From positions 461,184 through 525,183 of the forward strand of contig NZ_LZGL01000009.1 of the NCBI RefSeq assembly GCF_001690685.1: a DNA stretch of 64,000 nt, in the 5' to 3' direction. The position numbers were made by a program, and so were the translations under genes. Shown here one piece after another: positions 1-9,095 of the stretch. The stretch is from Gilliamella sp. wkB112. GTDB taxonomy: Bacteria > Pseudomonadota > Gammaproteobacteria > Enterobacterales > Orbaceae. The notes under the pieces were generated by a model, which saw nothing but the letters and a program-made list of their open reading frames with translations, did no database searches and was not told the origin of the DNA. Numbering within the stretch: position 1 is the first letter of the stretch; each line of letters begins with the position of its first letter.

Positions 1-17
1 TTAGCAATTAAAGCGAC

Positions 18-48
18 TTTACACATTACTAATAATTCTTGTTATAAT
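18..48 (+). promoter_or_regulatory. Putative psd promoter
   Basis: A TTTACA hexamer at 18-23 and TATAAT at 43-48 are separated by 19 bases and lie just upstream of psd. The hexamers fit a housekeeping sigma-70 promoter, but the spacer is 2 bases longer than ideal. This is a pattern match only. Confidence 0.4.
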
Positions 49-80
49 GGCGAGTTTCCAGCAATTATAGAGAGCAATTT

Positions 81-929
81 ATGTTAAACCAATTTAAAGC
101 AATCATTCAGTATCTTTTACCTAAGCAGTTATTAACCAGTATTTTTGGTTGGTTAGCTAAAAAACGATTGGGTAAAGTAACTACTTGGTTGATCATCGGT
201 TTTAGCAAACTATATAAAATTAACTTAGATGAAGCAAAATTAAGCAACGCCAAAGATTACCAAACCTTTAATGATTTTTTTGCCCGAGAATTAAAAGATG
301 GAACTCGTCCAATAGATGACACTGCTAATGTGGTGGTAATGCCTGCTGATGGAGTGCTAAGTCAATTCGGTTCTATTCAAGCTAATCAATTATTACAGGC
401 TAAGGGGCATTTTTATTCTTTAGAGTCTTTACTTGCTTGCCATCCTGACATGATTAAGTTTTTTACTAATGGTTCATATGCAACCACTTACTTATCACCT
501 AAAAATTATCATCGTTTTCATATGCCATGCGATGGTATATTGCGGGAAATGATTTATGTGCCAGGATCTTTATTTTCAGTAAGCCAAGCTACAACTCAAG
601 GTATTCCTAATATTTTTGCTCGTAATGAGCGAGTAATTTGCTTATTTGAAACTGAATTTGGTCCAATGGCTCAAATTTTAGTGGGAGCAACCATTGTTGG
701 TAGTATTGAAGTTCAATGGGAAGGAGTAATCACTCCACCGCGTGATGGTATCATGAAACGTTGGACCTATGCTGGTGAAGTGAAATTAACCAAAGGCCAA
801 GATATGGGTTGCTTTAAATTAGGTTCAACCGTAATTACTTTATTCGCTTCTAATACAATTGAATTTAGTAGCGACTTGAAAATTGGCAATACAACTCGAG
901 TTGGTCGAAAATTAGCCGAAAGGATATAA
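81..929 (+). CDS. psd: Phosphatidylserine decarboxylase proenzyme
   Basis: Psd decarboxylates phosphatidylserine to phosphatidylethanolamine at the inner membrane, the last step of the main phospholipid pathway. The 282-residue product covers the whole family. Near the C-terminus it carries the LGST self-cleavage motif, whose serine (about residue 249) becomes the pyruvoyl cofactor and splits the chain into alpha and beta subunits. The conserved [13 protein letters not shown] segment contains the active-site histidines. A plausible promoter lies directly upstream. In E. coli psd is followed by the channel gene mscM; here only a possible short mscM remnant follows. Confidence 0.97.
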   Translation: MLNQFKAIIQYLLPKQLLTSIFGWLAKKRLGKVTTWLIIGFSKLYKINLDEAKLSNAKDYQTFNDFFARELKDGTRPIDDTANVVVMPADGVLSQFGSIQANQLLQAKGHFYSLESLLACHPDMIKFFTNGSYATTYLSPKNYHRFHMPCDGILREMIYVPGSLFSVSQATTQGIPNIFARNERVICLFETEFGPMAQILVGATIVGSIEVQWEGVITPPRDGIMKRWTYAGEVKLTKGQDMGCFKLGSTVITLFASNTIEFSSDLKIGNTTRVGRKLAERI

Positions 930-939
930 CTTTATATAG

Positions 940-1053
940 CTATGTAGTGAAATTCAAAAGTTAATCATTGAAGCTTACCGTAAACATGGTTTGCAACTAC
1001 TATTTCTACCTTTGCAAACCAATTTGGAAGCACTTAGCCGTAAATATGAATGA
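940..1053 (+). pseudogene. Remnant of an mscM-like mechanosensitive channel C-terminus
   Basis: Between psd and the convergent DedA gene an open frame without a start codon reads SEIQKLIIEAYRKHGLQL and then a stop at 1051-1053. This resembles the extreme C-terminus of MscS-type channels, where a helix of the form IxxAyrxhGIxxPFP ends the protein. The position fits, because mscM follows psd in E. coli and relatives. About 37 residues survive, so this is at most a relic. Identification is by pattern and synteny only; a chance open frame is the alternative. Confidence 0.4.
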
Positions 1054-1076
1054 CATGGTTATACCGCTGGTTCGAT

Positions 1077-1607
1077 TTAACCGAATAAAGTTTCAAGCCA
1101 AGGGACGCCATAGGCACCAGGAGCAAGTAATACAAAAGCCCAAACTGGTGCAGAGCTAATATTAGCTAGATTAAATTTACTGGTTGGCATTTGCATCGTA
1201 CCAGCAATTAACGGCACAATTGCCCGTAAAGGTCCAAAAAATCTACCAATAAAAACGCCAAAGGTCCCATAACGATGGAAAAATTGCTCGGCACGAAAAA
1301 CTAATTTAGGGTGTCGATTGAGAGGCCAAGAGGTAATGACAACTTGATGATAATGTTTACCTAACCAATAAGAAACCGAATCACCAATAATCGCCCCTAA
1401 TGAAGCTGCAATTAACACAGGTACAAATGAAATCGCCCCTGCACCAATTAAAGCACCAGCACCTAATAAAATAGCAGTTGCCGGCACTAACAGCGAAATA
1501 ATAGCTAATGATTCACCAAAGGCTAATAAAAAAATAATTGGTAAAGCCCACATTTGATTATTTTGAATAAATTGCATTATTACGTGGGTAATTTGCTGTA
1601 ATGACAT
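1077..1607 (-). CDS. DedA family membrane protein
   Basis: A 176-residue inner-membrane protein of the DedA/SNARE-associated family, probable lipid (undecaprenyl-phosphate or phospholipid) flippases. Visible family features are the FGESLAIISLLVPATAILLG segment with its conserved acidic residue after the first membrane helix, the GDSVSYWLGK motif, and the arginine-rich FFHRYGTFGVFIGRFFGPLR segment followed by AGTMQMP. It is shorter than E. coli YabI (about 250 residues) but covers the DedA core. It converges on psd and stands alone. The exact substrate cannot be read from the sequence. Confidence 0.85.
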   Translation of the reverse strand: MSLQQITHVIMQFIQNNQMWALPIIFLLAFGESLAIISLLVPATAILLGAGALIGAGAISFVPVLIAASLGAIIGDSVSYWLGKHYHQVVITSWPLNRHPKLVFRAEQFFHRYGTFGVFIGRFFGPLRAIVPLIAGTMQMPTSKFNLANISSAPVWAFVLLAPGAYGVPWLETLFG

Positions 1608-1819
1608 ACCTTTGCTTCGTAAATTATAAATTGATTATATTTTGCCATTTTACCATAATAATCAATTATAGTTTTAAGTTTGCCATTTAGCAGTAGCATC
1701 TTTTAAATATATTTAACGATTATTAATAATTGGTTAATTTGTTTTTAATTGTTTACTAATAGACGCTATCAACTTTTATTAAATTTACTTATTATTGAGC
1801 TAATCTCCAAGAGATAAAC

Positions 1820-2626
1820 ATGACCATTGGAATCGAAACTATTGCAGTAAATAAATTTAACCACAGTCAATTACAACACACGGAACAAGATGTGTTGGCT
1901 ATAGAAAAACCGGTGGCATTAGTTTACAACGGTATTTCACATGTAGTGATGATGGCTACCCCTAAAGACCTTGACTATTTTGCTATTGGTTTTTCATTAA
2001 CTGAAAAAATTATTGAGTCAGTTAGTGAAATTTACGGCATTGATATTATAGAAAACTCGAAAGGAATTGAAGTTCATATAGAATTATCATCCAGACGATT
2101 CCTTGAATTAAAAACCAAACGTCGCAATTTAAGCGGCAGAACCGGCTGTGGAATTTGTGGTACCGAACAGATTGATCAAGTCTGTCAAATCATCCCTTCA
2201 TTACCACTTACTAGCAGTATTAAGTTAACTAATTTTAGTAATGTGCTTGCAAATTTAAAACAAGTGCAAATAGTTGGTAGCCAAACTGGTTGTACTCATG
2301 CCGCAGTGTGGCTTGACGTACAAGGTAATTTTATTGCTGGTTTTGAAGATATTGGCCGCCATGTTGCCTTAGATAAATTACTCGGTTTCCGAGCTAAACA
2401 ATTACAAAATCTCAGTAATGATAACAAAGGATTAATATTGGTTTCTAGCCGAGCTAGCTATGAAATGGTGCAAAAAACCGCTGTCTGTGGCATTGAAATT
2501 TTACTTGCTGTTTCAGCAGCAACATCGATGGCAGTTGATATGGCTAAACAATGTAATTTAACTTTAGTGGGATTTTTTCGCGGAGATAAAGGTGTAATTT
2601 ATTCGGGTGAATCTCGCATTATTTAA
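1820..2626 (+). CDS. fdhD: Formate dehydrogenase accessory sulfurtransferase FdhD
   Basis: FdhD passes sulfur from the cysteine desulfurase IscS to the molybdenum or tungsten cofactor of formate dehydrogenases, and is needed for their activity. The 268-residue protein has the CxxC active-site loop at Cys110 and Cys113 ([11 protein letters not shown]) and the conserved [16 protein letters not shown] segment. It is preceded by about 210 bases of AT-rich upstream DNA and has no co-oriented partner within the same transcript. Together with the mod genes at 15-20 kb it implies that the cell makes molybdoenzymes, although none is encoded in the window. Confidence 0.96.
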   Translation: MTIGIETIAVNKFNHSQLQHTEQDVLAIEKPVALVYNGISHVVMMATPKDLDYFAIGFSLTEKIIESVSEIYGIDIIENSKGIEVHIELSSRRFLELKTKRRNLSGRTGCGICGTEQIDQVCQIIPSLPLTSSIKLTNFSNVLANLKQVQIVGSQTGCTHAAVWLDVQGNFIAGFEDIGRHVALDKLLGFRAKQLQNLSNDNKGLILVSSRASYEMVQKTAVCGIEILLAVSAATSMAVDMAKQCNLTLVGFFRGDKGVIYSGESRII

Positions 2627-2837
2627 TTTAAACAACATATTGATTTATATAATTAAAAAATTTAAACCAATCATTTTATAGCAACATAATTGCACATGTA
2701 CCTTTCTTTATTGTGAGAAGTTCATCATAATATACGCCTTGCTATATAAGAAATGCTTTGATTTTCTTATATATTATTTTTTTCATTGATGAAAAGTTTT
2801 ATTGATTAGTAACTACAAAATTCTAAGGGATACCGTC

Positions 2838-3656
2838 ATGCATCAAACAGCAGATATTCAACAAGCCGTTAATTATATTCAGCAACAAACCGATAAAAAA
2901 CCTACCATAGGTATTATTCTTGGTTCAGGGTTAGGACCTTTTGCCGATACTCTTACTGATGCGGTTCATATTCCTTACCATACTATTCCTCATTTTGCTA
3001 AATCTGCCGCAGTAGGCCATGCTAATGAATTAGTAATTGGTAAAAGTGGCGATAAGACAGTTGTAGCTATGAAGGGTCGATTCCATTACTACGAAGGCTT
3101 TACTTTAGATCAGGTTACTTTCCCTGTGCGGGTAATGAAAATGCTTGGTGTTGAAAAACTGATTATTACCAATGCTTGTGGTGCGGTGAATACCAGCTTT
3201 CAACCAGGTGATTTAATGCTGATCACCGATCATATTAATCTCACAGCTAATAATCCGTTAATGGGGCCAAATAATGATGAATTAGGGGTTAGATTTTTAG
3301 ATGTTAGTGAAGTGTATAACAAACAACTACGCGCAACAGTAGTTGATGTAGCCAAAGAACTGAATATTACACTTCGTCACGGTGTTTATGCATGGTGGAC
3401 CGGCCCAACTTATGAAACTCCTGCTGAAGTTAGAATGATTCGAGTGTTAGGTGCAGATGCGGTTGGCATGTCAACGGTACCTGAAGCGATTATTGCGCAC
3501 CATTCTGGCATCAAAACTATTGGAATATCCTGCTTAACTAATATGGCTTGTGGCATTTTAGATCAACCTTTAGGCCATGAAGAAGTAATTGAAACAGCCG
3601 AACGGGTTAAATCAACCTTTTTACAATTGATAACTCAAACTATAACTCGTTTCTAA
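2838..3656 (+). CDS. xapA: Purine nucleoside phosphorylase (XapA/PunA type)
   Basis: Phosphorolyses purine nucleosides to the base and (deoxy)ribose-1-phosphate in nucleoside salvage. The 272-residue protein belongs to the trimeric PNP/MTAP class: GSGLG phosphate loop at residues 29-33, the MKGRFHYYEG segment, and the late SCLTNMACG motif. An open frame extends upstream to a TTG at 2802, but I chose the ATG at 2838 because an AAGGGA ribosome-binding site lies 8 bases before it and homologous proteins start there. The next gene is a nucleoside symporter of the XapB/NupG type, the same pairing as E. coli xapAB, so xanthosine or guanosine uptake with cleavage is likely. PunA is the alternative name. 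Confidence 0.9.
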   Translation: MHQTADIQQAVNYIQQQTDKKPTIGIILGSGLGPFADTLTDAVHIPYHTIPHFAKSAAVGHANELVIGKSGDKTVVAMKGRFHYYEGFTLDQVTFPVRVMKMLGVEKLIITNACGAVNTSFQPGDLMLITDHINLTANNPLMGPNNDELGVRFLDVSEVYNKQLRATVVDVAKELNITLRHGVYAWWTGPTYETPAEVRMIRVLGADAVGMSTVPEAIIAHHSGIKTIGISCLTNMACGILDQPLGHEEVIETAERVKSTFLQLITQTITRF

Positions 3657-3719
3657 CTGAGCCTTTTATAAGGTTAAAGATATTGGTTACAATTCACTTT
3701 ATGATACTAGGCATAAACA

Positions 3720-4961
3720 ATGGACATAAAAAATAGATTAAAAATCATGATGTTTCTCCAATATTTTATTTGGGGAAGTTGGTTAACAACATTTGGCGCT
3801 TACATGAATAACACCCTGCATTTTTCAGGGGTTGAAGTTGGCTTTGTTTTTAGTTCTAAAGGCCTTGCTGCTCTAATTATGCCAGCCATTCTTGGAATTA
3901 TTGCGGATAAATTTATACCGGGTAAATATTTGTATATGCTTTGCCATTTGGTCGGTGCAATTGCTCTGTTTTATGCAGCACCAATTAATGATTCAACAGC
4001 TATGTTTTGGATTATGGCGTGTAATGCATTTGCGTTTATGCCAACCATCTCTTTGTCTAATTCAATTAGTTATTATTGTTTGGATAAAGGTAATTTAGAT
4101 ACTGTTACGGTATTTCCTAAAGTGCGAGTATTTGGAACCATAGGTTTTATCGTAGCAATGTGGACAATTAGCTTGCTTGGATATGAATTAAGTAATATGC
4201 AACTTTATGTAGCATCAGCAGCATCAGTTTTATTAGTTCTGTACACAGCTACATTACCTAATATTCCTATTATTAAACAACAAAACCAATCGTGGTTTTC
4301 ACGTTTAGGATTAGATGCGTTTGTGTTATTTAAAAAGCCTATTATGGCAGTATTTTTCCTGTTTGCCATGTTACTAGGCGCTATATTACAAATTACTAAT
4401 GTTTTTGGCGGTGCTTTTTTACATGATTTTGCTAATTACCCACAATATAAAGATAGCTTAGTTGTGAGTCATGCGGCAATTTTATTATCCGTTTCACAAA
4501 TGGCTGAAGTGGGCTTTATTTTAACCATTCCATTTTTCCTTAAGAAATTGGGTATTAAAAAAGTTATGATCATCAGCATGATCGCTTGGACATTACGCTT
4601 TGGCTTATTTGCCTTTGGCGACCCATCACCGTTCGGCTTTGTTCTATTGATGTTATCCATGATTGTTTATGGGTGCGCCTTTGACTTTTTTAATATTTCT
4701 GGTTCTATTTTTATTGAAAAAGAAGTCAATTCAACAATTCGAGCTAGTGCTCAAGGTCTCTATATGACTATGGTAAACGGCATCGGTGCTTATATTGGTT
4801 CGATTCTAAGTGGTTTAGTTGTTGATATGTGTACTCATGATGGTATCAAAGATTGGCAAACTATTTGGCTAATTTTTGCGTCTTATGCGTTATTACTCTG
4901 CATCATTTTCTACTTTACCTTTAATTATGATCATAAAAAAGATTCAGTAACCAATCAATAA
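3720..4961 (+). CDS. xapB: Nucleoside:H+ symporter (NupG/XapB family)
   Basis: A 413-residue major-facilitator membrane protein with about 12 hydrophobic segments. The N-terminus (FLQYFIWGSWLTTFGAYM) and the GIIADKFIPGKYLY loop are characteristic of the NupG/XapB nucleoside:proton symporters. It follows the purine nucleoside phosphorylase with 63 bases between them and ends before a strong terminator hairpin, so the two genes probably form one nucleoside uptake and breakdown transcript. Whether it prefers xanthosine (XapB) or nucleosides generally (NupG) cannot be decided from sequence. Confidence 0.9.
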   Translation: MDIKNRLKIMMFLQYFIWGSWLTTFGAYMNNTLHFSGVEVGFVFSSKGLAALIMPAILGIIADKFIPGKYLYMLCHLVGAIALFYAAPINDSTAMFWIMACNAFAFMPTISLSNSISYYCLDKGNLDTVTVFPKVRVFGTIGFIVAMWTISLLGYELSNMQLYVASAASVLLVLYTATLPNIPIIKQQNQSWFSRLGLDAFVLFKKPIMAVFFLFAMLLGAILQITNVFGGAFLHDFANYPQYKDSLVVSHAAILLSVSQMAEVGFILTIPFFLKKLGIKKVMIISMIAWTLRFGLFAFGDPSPFGFVLLMLSMIVYGCAFDFFNISGSIFIEKEVNSTIRASAQGLYMTMVNGIGAYIGSILSGLVVDMCTHDGIKDWQTIWLIFASYALLLCIIFYFTFNYDHKKDSVTNQ

Positions 4962-4993
4962 TTTAATTAACTAAGCAATAAAAAATCGAAACC

Positions 4994-5022
4994 AAGTAAC
5001 AGGATCACCTCCTGTTACTTTT
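4994..5022 (+). terminator. Rho-independent terminator after xapAB
   Basis: A perfect 11-base stem (AAGTAACAGGA at 4994-5004 with its complement at 5010-5020) encloses a 5-base loop and runs into four Ts, 32 bases after the symporter stop codon. Confidence 0.85.
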
Positions 5023-5081
5023 GTCTGTCCTGTCATCGTCAAAAACGATGCAACCGATATAAAAAATAATGAGATTTAAAT

Positions 5082-5996
5082 ATGAAACAGCAGTTTATAG
5101 GTGGTTTGTTAGTTTTTTTAGGGGCTTGCAGCTTCGGAGTGTTATCCTCTATTGTTAAAACCGCTTATCATGCCGGTTATACCTTAGGTGAAGTCACTGG
5201 GGTGCAATGTTTGTTTGGCATGTTAATTTTATGGGGACTTCATATTATTTTTACTACCTTTAGGAATTCCAAAAAGAAAGCCAATACTCATCACAACAAT
5301 CAACCATTCACACCAAGATGGAAAGTTGTCGCTACCGGGATTTTTCCAGGATTGGTAGGAATATGCTATTACCAATGTGTCCAATTAGTGCCGGCTTCTA
5401 TTGCTATTATTTTATTAATGCAATACTTATGGATGAGTGTAATGATTGATTTTATAGTATTTAAAAATAAACCAACAAGCATGCGACTATTGGCAGTAAT
5501 TGTAATTATTGTAGGTAGTTGCTTGGCAGCTGGCATTACTAATCAAAGCATTCATTTAAATTTAACCGGTTGTTTATTTGGATTGTTAGCAGCATTAATG
5601 TATTCATTATTTATCAGCACCAGCAGTAATATTGGTAATCATTTACCTAAATTGGAAAAGAGTGCTTTAATGATTACCGGTGCATGTATTGTCACTTTTG
5701 CGATATTTCCACCTCTATTTTTGTTTAAATTGAGTTTTAATGATCTGATTTACCAATTAGGTTTATTATTAGCATTACTGGGTACCGTTTTACCACCATT
5801 TTTATTTGCAGTCGGTATGCCCAAGATTGGAATTTCGTTAAGTGCCATTTTATCAACTGCGGAACTTCCAGTTGCGGTCACTTGCTCATATTGGTATTTA
5901 CAAGAATCAGTTTGCTTTAATCAATGGATAGGAGTGTTTCTGATTTTGTCCGCAATGGTATTACCTAATTTAAAACATATCCGCAAAAAACATTAA
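5082..5996 (+). CDS. EamA/DMT superfamily transporter
   Basis: A 304-residue inner-membrane protein with about ten hydrophobic helices arranged as two EamA repeats, for example LVFLGACSFGVLSSIVKTAY in the first and GCLFGLLAALMYSLFIS in the second. The drug/metabolite transporter superfamily exports amino acids, metabolites or drugs. It stands between two terminators, so it is a single-gene transcript. The substrate is unknown. A dsdA (D-serine dehydratase) remnant lies downstream, but that gives no firm link to amino acid transport. Confidence 0.85.
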   Translation: MKQQFIGGLLVFLGACSFGVLSSIVKTAYHAGYTLGEVTGVQCLFGMLILWGLHIIFTTFRNSKKKANTHHNNQPFTPRWKVVATGIFPGLVGICYYQCVQLVPASIAIILLMQYLWMSVMIDFIVFKNKPTSMRLLAVIVIIVGSCLAAGITNQSIHLNLTGCLFGLLAALMYSLFISTSSNIGNHLPKLEKSALMITGACIVTFAIFPPLFLFKLSFNDLIYQLGLLLALLGTVLPPFLFAVGMPKIGISLSAILSTAELPVAVTCSYWYLQESVCFNQWIGVFLILSAMVLPNLKHIRKKH

Positions 5997-6010
5997 TTTT
6001 ATCAGTTTTA

Positions 6011-6036
6011 GGAGCGATTATTAATCGCTCCTTTTT
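6011..6036 (+). terminator. Rho-independent terminator after the EamA transporter gene
   Basis: An 8-base stem GGAGCGAT/ATCGCTCC (6011-6018 with 6024-6031) and a 5-base loop, followed by TTTTT, 15 bases after the stop codon. Confidence 0.88.
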
Positions 6037-6194
6037 AAATAGAATTACCAATAACGACAACAATAACTCAATAAGTTCAACCAATAAATAACATGTACAA
6101 GTTTAAGTTTATTTACTGTTTAACTATTTTTAGTATAGCTGTTAATAAAAAATCTTTGGTATTGAATATTGATAGAACGCCCCCATTATAATAA

Positions 6195-6302
6195 CTTCTA
6201 GATTGTATTGATAATATTACTGCCGCAGATAGTTTAGCTGTGGGGAGACCTTCTGGATTTGTTGGTCAAGCAATGGAAAGATTATCTGATCGTAATATAT
6301 AG
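6195..6302 (+). pseudogene. dsdA: Remnant of D-serine dehydratase (dsdA) C-terminal region
   Basis: In a stretch without an intact gene (6037-6525), one frame reads [20 protein letters not shown] followed by QAMERLSD and a stop at 6300-6302. This matches the highly conserved region of D-serine ammonia-lyase, which in E. coli reads LDNLTAADGLAVGRASGFVG and continues RAMERL. A TAA lies in frame at 6192-6194 and the match stops abruptly, so only about 35 codons survive. The remnant shows that an ancestor carried the D-serine detoxification gene and lost it. The rest of 6037-6525 is AT-rich with no other recognisable content. Confidence 0.85.
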
Positions 6303-6525
6303 ATTTATCAAAATTAAGTTTTTTTTTATCAATTAATTAATGAGAAACAATTTAATATGGCATTTTAAGTTAAATATAAAATTGAGTTCTCAGTTTACAA
6401 TCTAGTTTTTTATTGTGAATTTCACGCAATACCTAAAATATCTTAACAAATAGTAGTAACCGTTTTTTTTCATTGTCAGACATATTGTTATCTTATTATC
6501 CTGAAAATAAAAAGGAAGTTATAGA

Positions 6526-6999
6526 ATGGCGACATATAAAAAACCTTTATTTACCTTGATTCCCGGCAATAAATCACTACTTTCCCAAAAAACATTAAAC
6601 CAATGGGATGCAAATTCAAATAATCCAATCCAAGCTGATGAAGTTTTTGCCTTACGAATTAAAAAACATAAACTCCATCATGCAACGTATACGGAAAAAG
6701 AGTACACAAACGAAACTAATGATAATCGTGAATTTCGTTTTATTTTTAATGAAATCTTTGAATCAGAGCACCATGCTAAACAAATAGGAATGTTGAAGGA
6801 TGAAATTGCTCTAGACGAAGAATCTAATAAAATAAAAAAATTATTAGCCAATCGTTTAAAAGAGATCATTGAACTTTACCCTAAACTAAAATTTGATTTG
6901 CATGATTGTTGTTTGTTACCTAAAAAAATTAAAGATTATCTCTTTGCACCACCATTAGTCCTCACTGCAGATAATTCAATTATGCTTTGGGACAGTTAG
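6526..6999 (+). CDS. Hypothetical protein, 157 residues
   Basis: I do not recognise this protein. It has a good ribosome-binding site (AAAAGGAAG, 8 bases before the ATG) and its own terminator just downstream, so it is likely expressed. The product is hydrophilic and charged, has no signal peptide or membrane helix, and contains a lysine- and glutamate-rich helical centre (about residues 85-120) followed by a LHDCCLLPKK segment. It lies between a decayed dsdA and the amtB operon, a site that looks prone to gene turnover, so a lineage-specific gene is plausible. Confidence 0.6.
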   Translation: MATYKKPLFTLIPGNKSLLSQKTLNQWDANSNNPIQADEVFALRIKKHKLHHATYTEKEYTNETNDNREFRFIFNEIFESEHHAKQIGMLKDEIALDEESNKIKKLLANRLKEIIELYPKLKFDLHDCCLLPKKIKDYLFAPPLVLTADNSIMLWDS

Positions 7000-7046
7000 T
7001 TAAGGTTGAGCAAAATTAGGTAATCATCAACTAATAACTATTTTTT

Positions 7047-7071
7047 AACAGGGCAATATGCCCTGTTTTTA
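7047..7071 (+). terminator. Rho-independent terminator after the 157-residue hypothetical gene
   Basis: AACAGGGC (7047-7054) pairs with GCCCTGTT (7060-7067) across a 5-base loop and runs into Ts on the plus strand. On the minus strand the hairpin is followed by As, so it serves the plus-strand gene and not amtB. Confidence 0.85.
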
Positions 7072-7094
7072 TTGAAGTAAATTATTAAATACCG

Positions 7095-8375
7095 CTAATT
7101 ATTAAATGCACTTTCACCATGGTAGTTAATATCCAAGCCTTCGCGTTCGTGTTCTTCACAAACTCGTAAACCAACACACAGATCAGCAATCTTATAGGCA
7201 ATAAATGCAACTACTGACGTCCAAATAATACAGGTAACTACACTCATAGCTTGAATACCAACTTGAGTTGCCATGGTGATGCCTTCTTGGTAGCCAACGC
7301 CACCTAAAACATCTGATGTGAATACGCCGGTGAGTAGACAACCAACAATACCACATACTCCATGCACACCAAATACATCGCAGGTATCATCAACTTTTAA
7401 GATTCGTTTAAGTGAAGACACCCCCCAAACTCCGGCAAAACCACAGATAAGTCCAATTAACAATGCGCCCCCTACCCCCACAAAACCTGCTGCTGGAGTA
7501 ACACCAACTAATCCGGCAATAACACCAGAGGCGGCACCTAAACATGATGGTTTCCCTCGTAATACCCATTCAGCTAATGACCAAGATAATACTGCAGCAG
7601 CAGTTGCCGCAACAGTATTAATAAATGCTAGACCAGCTATTTCATCGGCATGGGTTGAAGAACCGGCATTAAAGCCAAACCAACCTATATATAGGATCGC
7701 CGCACCAAGATAGACTAAAGGTAAGTTGAAAGGTTTTAGTGGTTCACGGTTAAAACCAATACGGTTTTTCAGTAGATATGCACCCATCAAACCAGCTACA
7801 GCGGCATTTATATGTACCACTGTACCACCAGCAAAATCTAATGAGCCTTCATCACCTAAAATGCCGCCGCCCCAAACCATATGTGCCATAGGAATGTAAG
7901 AGAAAGTAAACCAGATCACCATGAAAATTAACACAGCTGAAAAGCGAATTCTTTCAGCAAAAGCACCAGGGATTAAACAACAGGTAATGCAAGCAAAAGA
8001 TCCTTGAAAAGCGATCCATATCAATTCATAAATCATGCCGGACACATCAGTAACACCAATACCAATCAATAACAGGTGGTTAAAATTACCCAAAAACCAG
8101 TTGCCTTCACCAAATGCAAGGGAATAACCATACACAATCCATAATACAGCGATAAGAGAAAAGCTTACCAGTACTTGTGATAACATTGACAGCACGTTTT
8201 TAGCTCGTAATAAGCCACCATAAAAAAGTGCTATTCCTGGTACGGACATGAATAATACTAGTGCAGTGCAAATCATCATAAAGCCATTATCTGCTTTATC
8301 AGCTACTGCAACTTCATCAGCAAACGCAGGGCTTGCAAGTAAAAACAACACAGATAAAGTAAATTTTTTAAACAT
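7095..8375 (-). CDS. amtB: Ammonium transporter AmtB
   Basis: A 426-residue trimeric inner-membrane ammonium channel. It starts with a cleavable signal peptide (LSVLFLLASPAFADE), as in E. coli AmtB, and then has 11 membrane helices. Family signatures include FGEGNWFLG, WGGGILGDEGSLDFAGGTVVHINA and the conserved DVFGVHGVCGIVG with its pore histidine. It lies 20 bases downstream of glnK in the same orientation, the standard glnK-amtB operon; GlnK plugs AmtB when nitrogen is plentiful. Expression should depend on the sigma-54 promoter before glnK. Confidence 0.97.
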   Translation of the reverse strand: MFKKFTLSVLFLLASPAFADEVAVADKADNGFMMICTALVLFMSVPGIALFYGGLLRAKNVLSMLSQVLVSFSLIAVLWIVYGYSLAFGEGNWFLGNFNHLLLIGIGVTDVSGMIYELIWIAFQGSFACITCCLIPGAFAERIRFSAVLIFMVIWFTFSYIPMAHMVWGGGILGDEGSLDFAGGTVVHINAAVAGLMGAYLLKNRIGFNREPLKPFNLPLVYLGAAILYIGWFGFNAGSSTHADEIAGLAFINTVAATAAAVLSWSLAEWVLRGKPSCLGAASGVIAGLVGVTPAAGFVGVGGALLIGLICGFAGVWGVSSLKRILKVDDTCDVFGVHGVCGIVGCLLTGVFTSDVLGGVGYQEGITMATQVGIQAMSVVTCIIWTSVVAFIAYKIADLCVGLRVCEEHEREGLDINYHGESAFNN

Positions 8376-8395
8376 AATTATATCCTTAACAATGG

Positions 8396-8734
8396 TTATA
8401 ATGCTGAATCATCGGTTTCACCAGTGCGAATACGCACTACATGTTCTAATGCAGTCACAAAAATTTTGCCATCACCAATTTTGCCGGTATAGGCGGCCTT
8501 AGTGATAGTACTGATGACTTCATCCACTAGATCGTCACTAATGGCTAAATCAATTTTTACTTTTGGCAGGAAGTTGACATTATATTCAGCGCCACGGTAT
8601 AACTCGGCATGACCTTTTTGCCGACCAAAACCTTTGACTTCGGCAACAGTTAACCCGGTAATCCCAATATTGGATAATGCTTCTCTAACTTCTTCTAATT
8701 TAAATGGTTTGATAACTACTGTGACTAATTTCAT
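8396..8734 (-). CDS. glnK: Nitrogen regulatory protein P-II GlnK
   Basis: A 112-residue trimeric P-II signal protein that senses 2-oxoglutarate and ATP/ADP, and gates AmtB. Starting at the ATG at 8734, the T-loop tyrosine that is uridylylated falls at position 51 (ELYRGAEY), exactly as in E. coli GlnK. The frame opens one codon earlier with TTG, but the ATG has a GAGGAATT ribosome-binding site and gives the standard length. It is the first gene of glnK-amtB. Confidence 0.97.
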   Translation of the reverse strand: MKLVTVVIKPFKLEEVREALSNIGITGLTVAEVKGFGRQKGHAELYRGAEYNVNFLPKVKIDLAISDDLVDEVISTITKAAYTGKIGDGKIFVTALEHVVRIRTGETDDSAL

Positions 8735-8774
8735 CAATAATTCCTCATTTATGAATGCAAAACATTGTTATTAA

Positions 8775-8790
8775 TGCAAAGCATATGCCA
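8775..8790 (-). promoter_or_regulatory. Sigma-54 promoter of glnK-amtB
   Basis: Read on the minus strand, the 16 bases are TGGCATATGCTTTGCA. They match the sigma-54 consensus TGGCAC-N5-TTGCA with one mismatch and the correct GG-to-GC spacing. The element lies 40 bases upstream of the glnK start, as expected for an RpoN/NtrC-controlled nitrogen-starvation promoter. Confidence 0.85.
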
Positions 8791-8981
8791 CATTTTTAAA
8801 ATAGTTATTTAGATAGTCGTTAGAGAAGTTTTTAGGTAGGACATATTTAAGATTAAATGAAATTAAAACTATTGATATAGTTAGAGATAAACCAATTATT
8901 ACTTAGGACTTATTATCATTTAAGTTGCTTGCATGTTACTAACTATTTAACTAAAGTTAGTTGTTTTTAATAAATAAAATT

Positions 8982-9024
8982 TTTTGTAAAGATGTTTCAG
9001 GAGTGCCGTACGTTTAAGTATAAA
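8982..9024. repeat. 43-base intergenic element, copy A
   Basis: This segment shares a 22-base identical core (8982-9003, starting TTTTGTAAAGATG and ending TTCAGGAG) and the downstream AGTATAAA with 47566-47608. The two copies have the same length, need no gaps, and lie in unrelated intergenic regions (glnK-dgt and hinT-rpsF). The function is unknown; a shared regulator site is one possibility. Confidence 0.6.
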
Positions 9025-9035
9025 TGTGTTTTTTG

Positions 9036-9052
9036 CGCACTTCGTTGGTGCG
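9036..9052. promoter_or_regulatory. Possible NtrC binding site upstream of glnK
   Basis: The inverted repeat CGCAC-N7-GTGCG matches the NtrC pattern GCAC-N7-GTGC. It lies about 255 bases upstream of the sigma-54 promoter, farther than the usual 100-150 bases. A simple hairpin without NtrC function is the alternative. Confidence 0.4.
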
Positions 9053-9095
9053 GATGCTTATTTTTAGTGCTAGTAATTTTAGCAAATAATATCGA

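Noticed and set aside
968..1159. 63-codon open frame on the plus strand after psd
   Set aside because: It overlaps the DedA gene on the other strand and has no convincing ribosome-binding site; the neighbouring frame explains the region better as a channel-gene remnant.
7318..7713. 131-codon open frame antisense to amtB
   Set aside because: It lies wholly inside a strongly conserved gene, and its Pro/Thr/Ala-rich product is typical of an antisense shadow.
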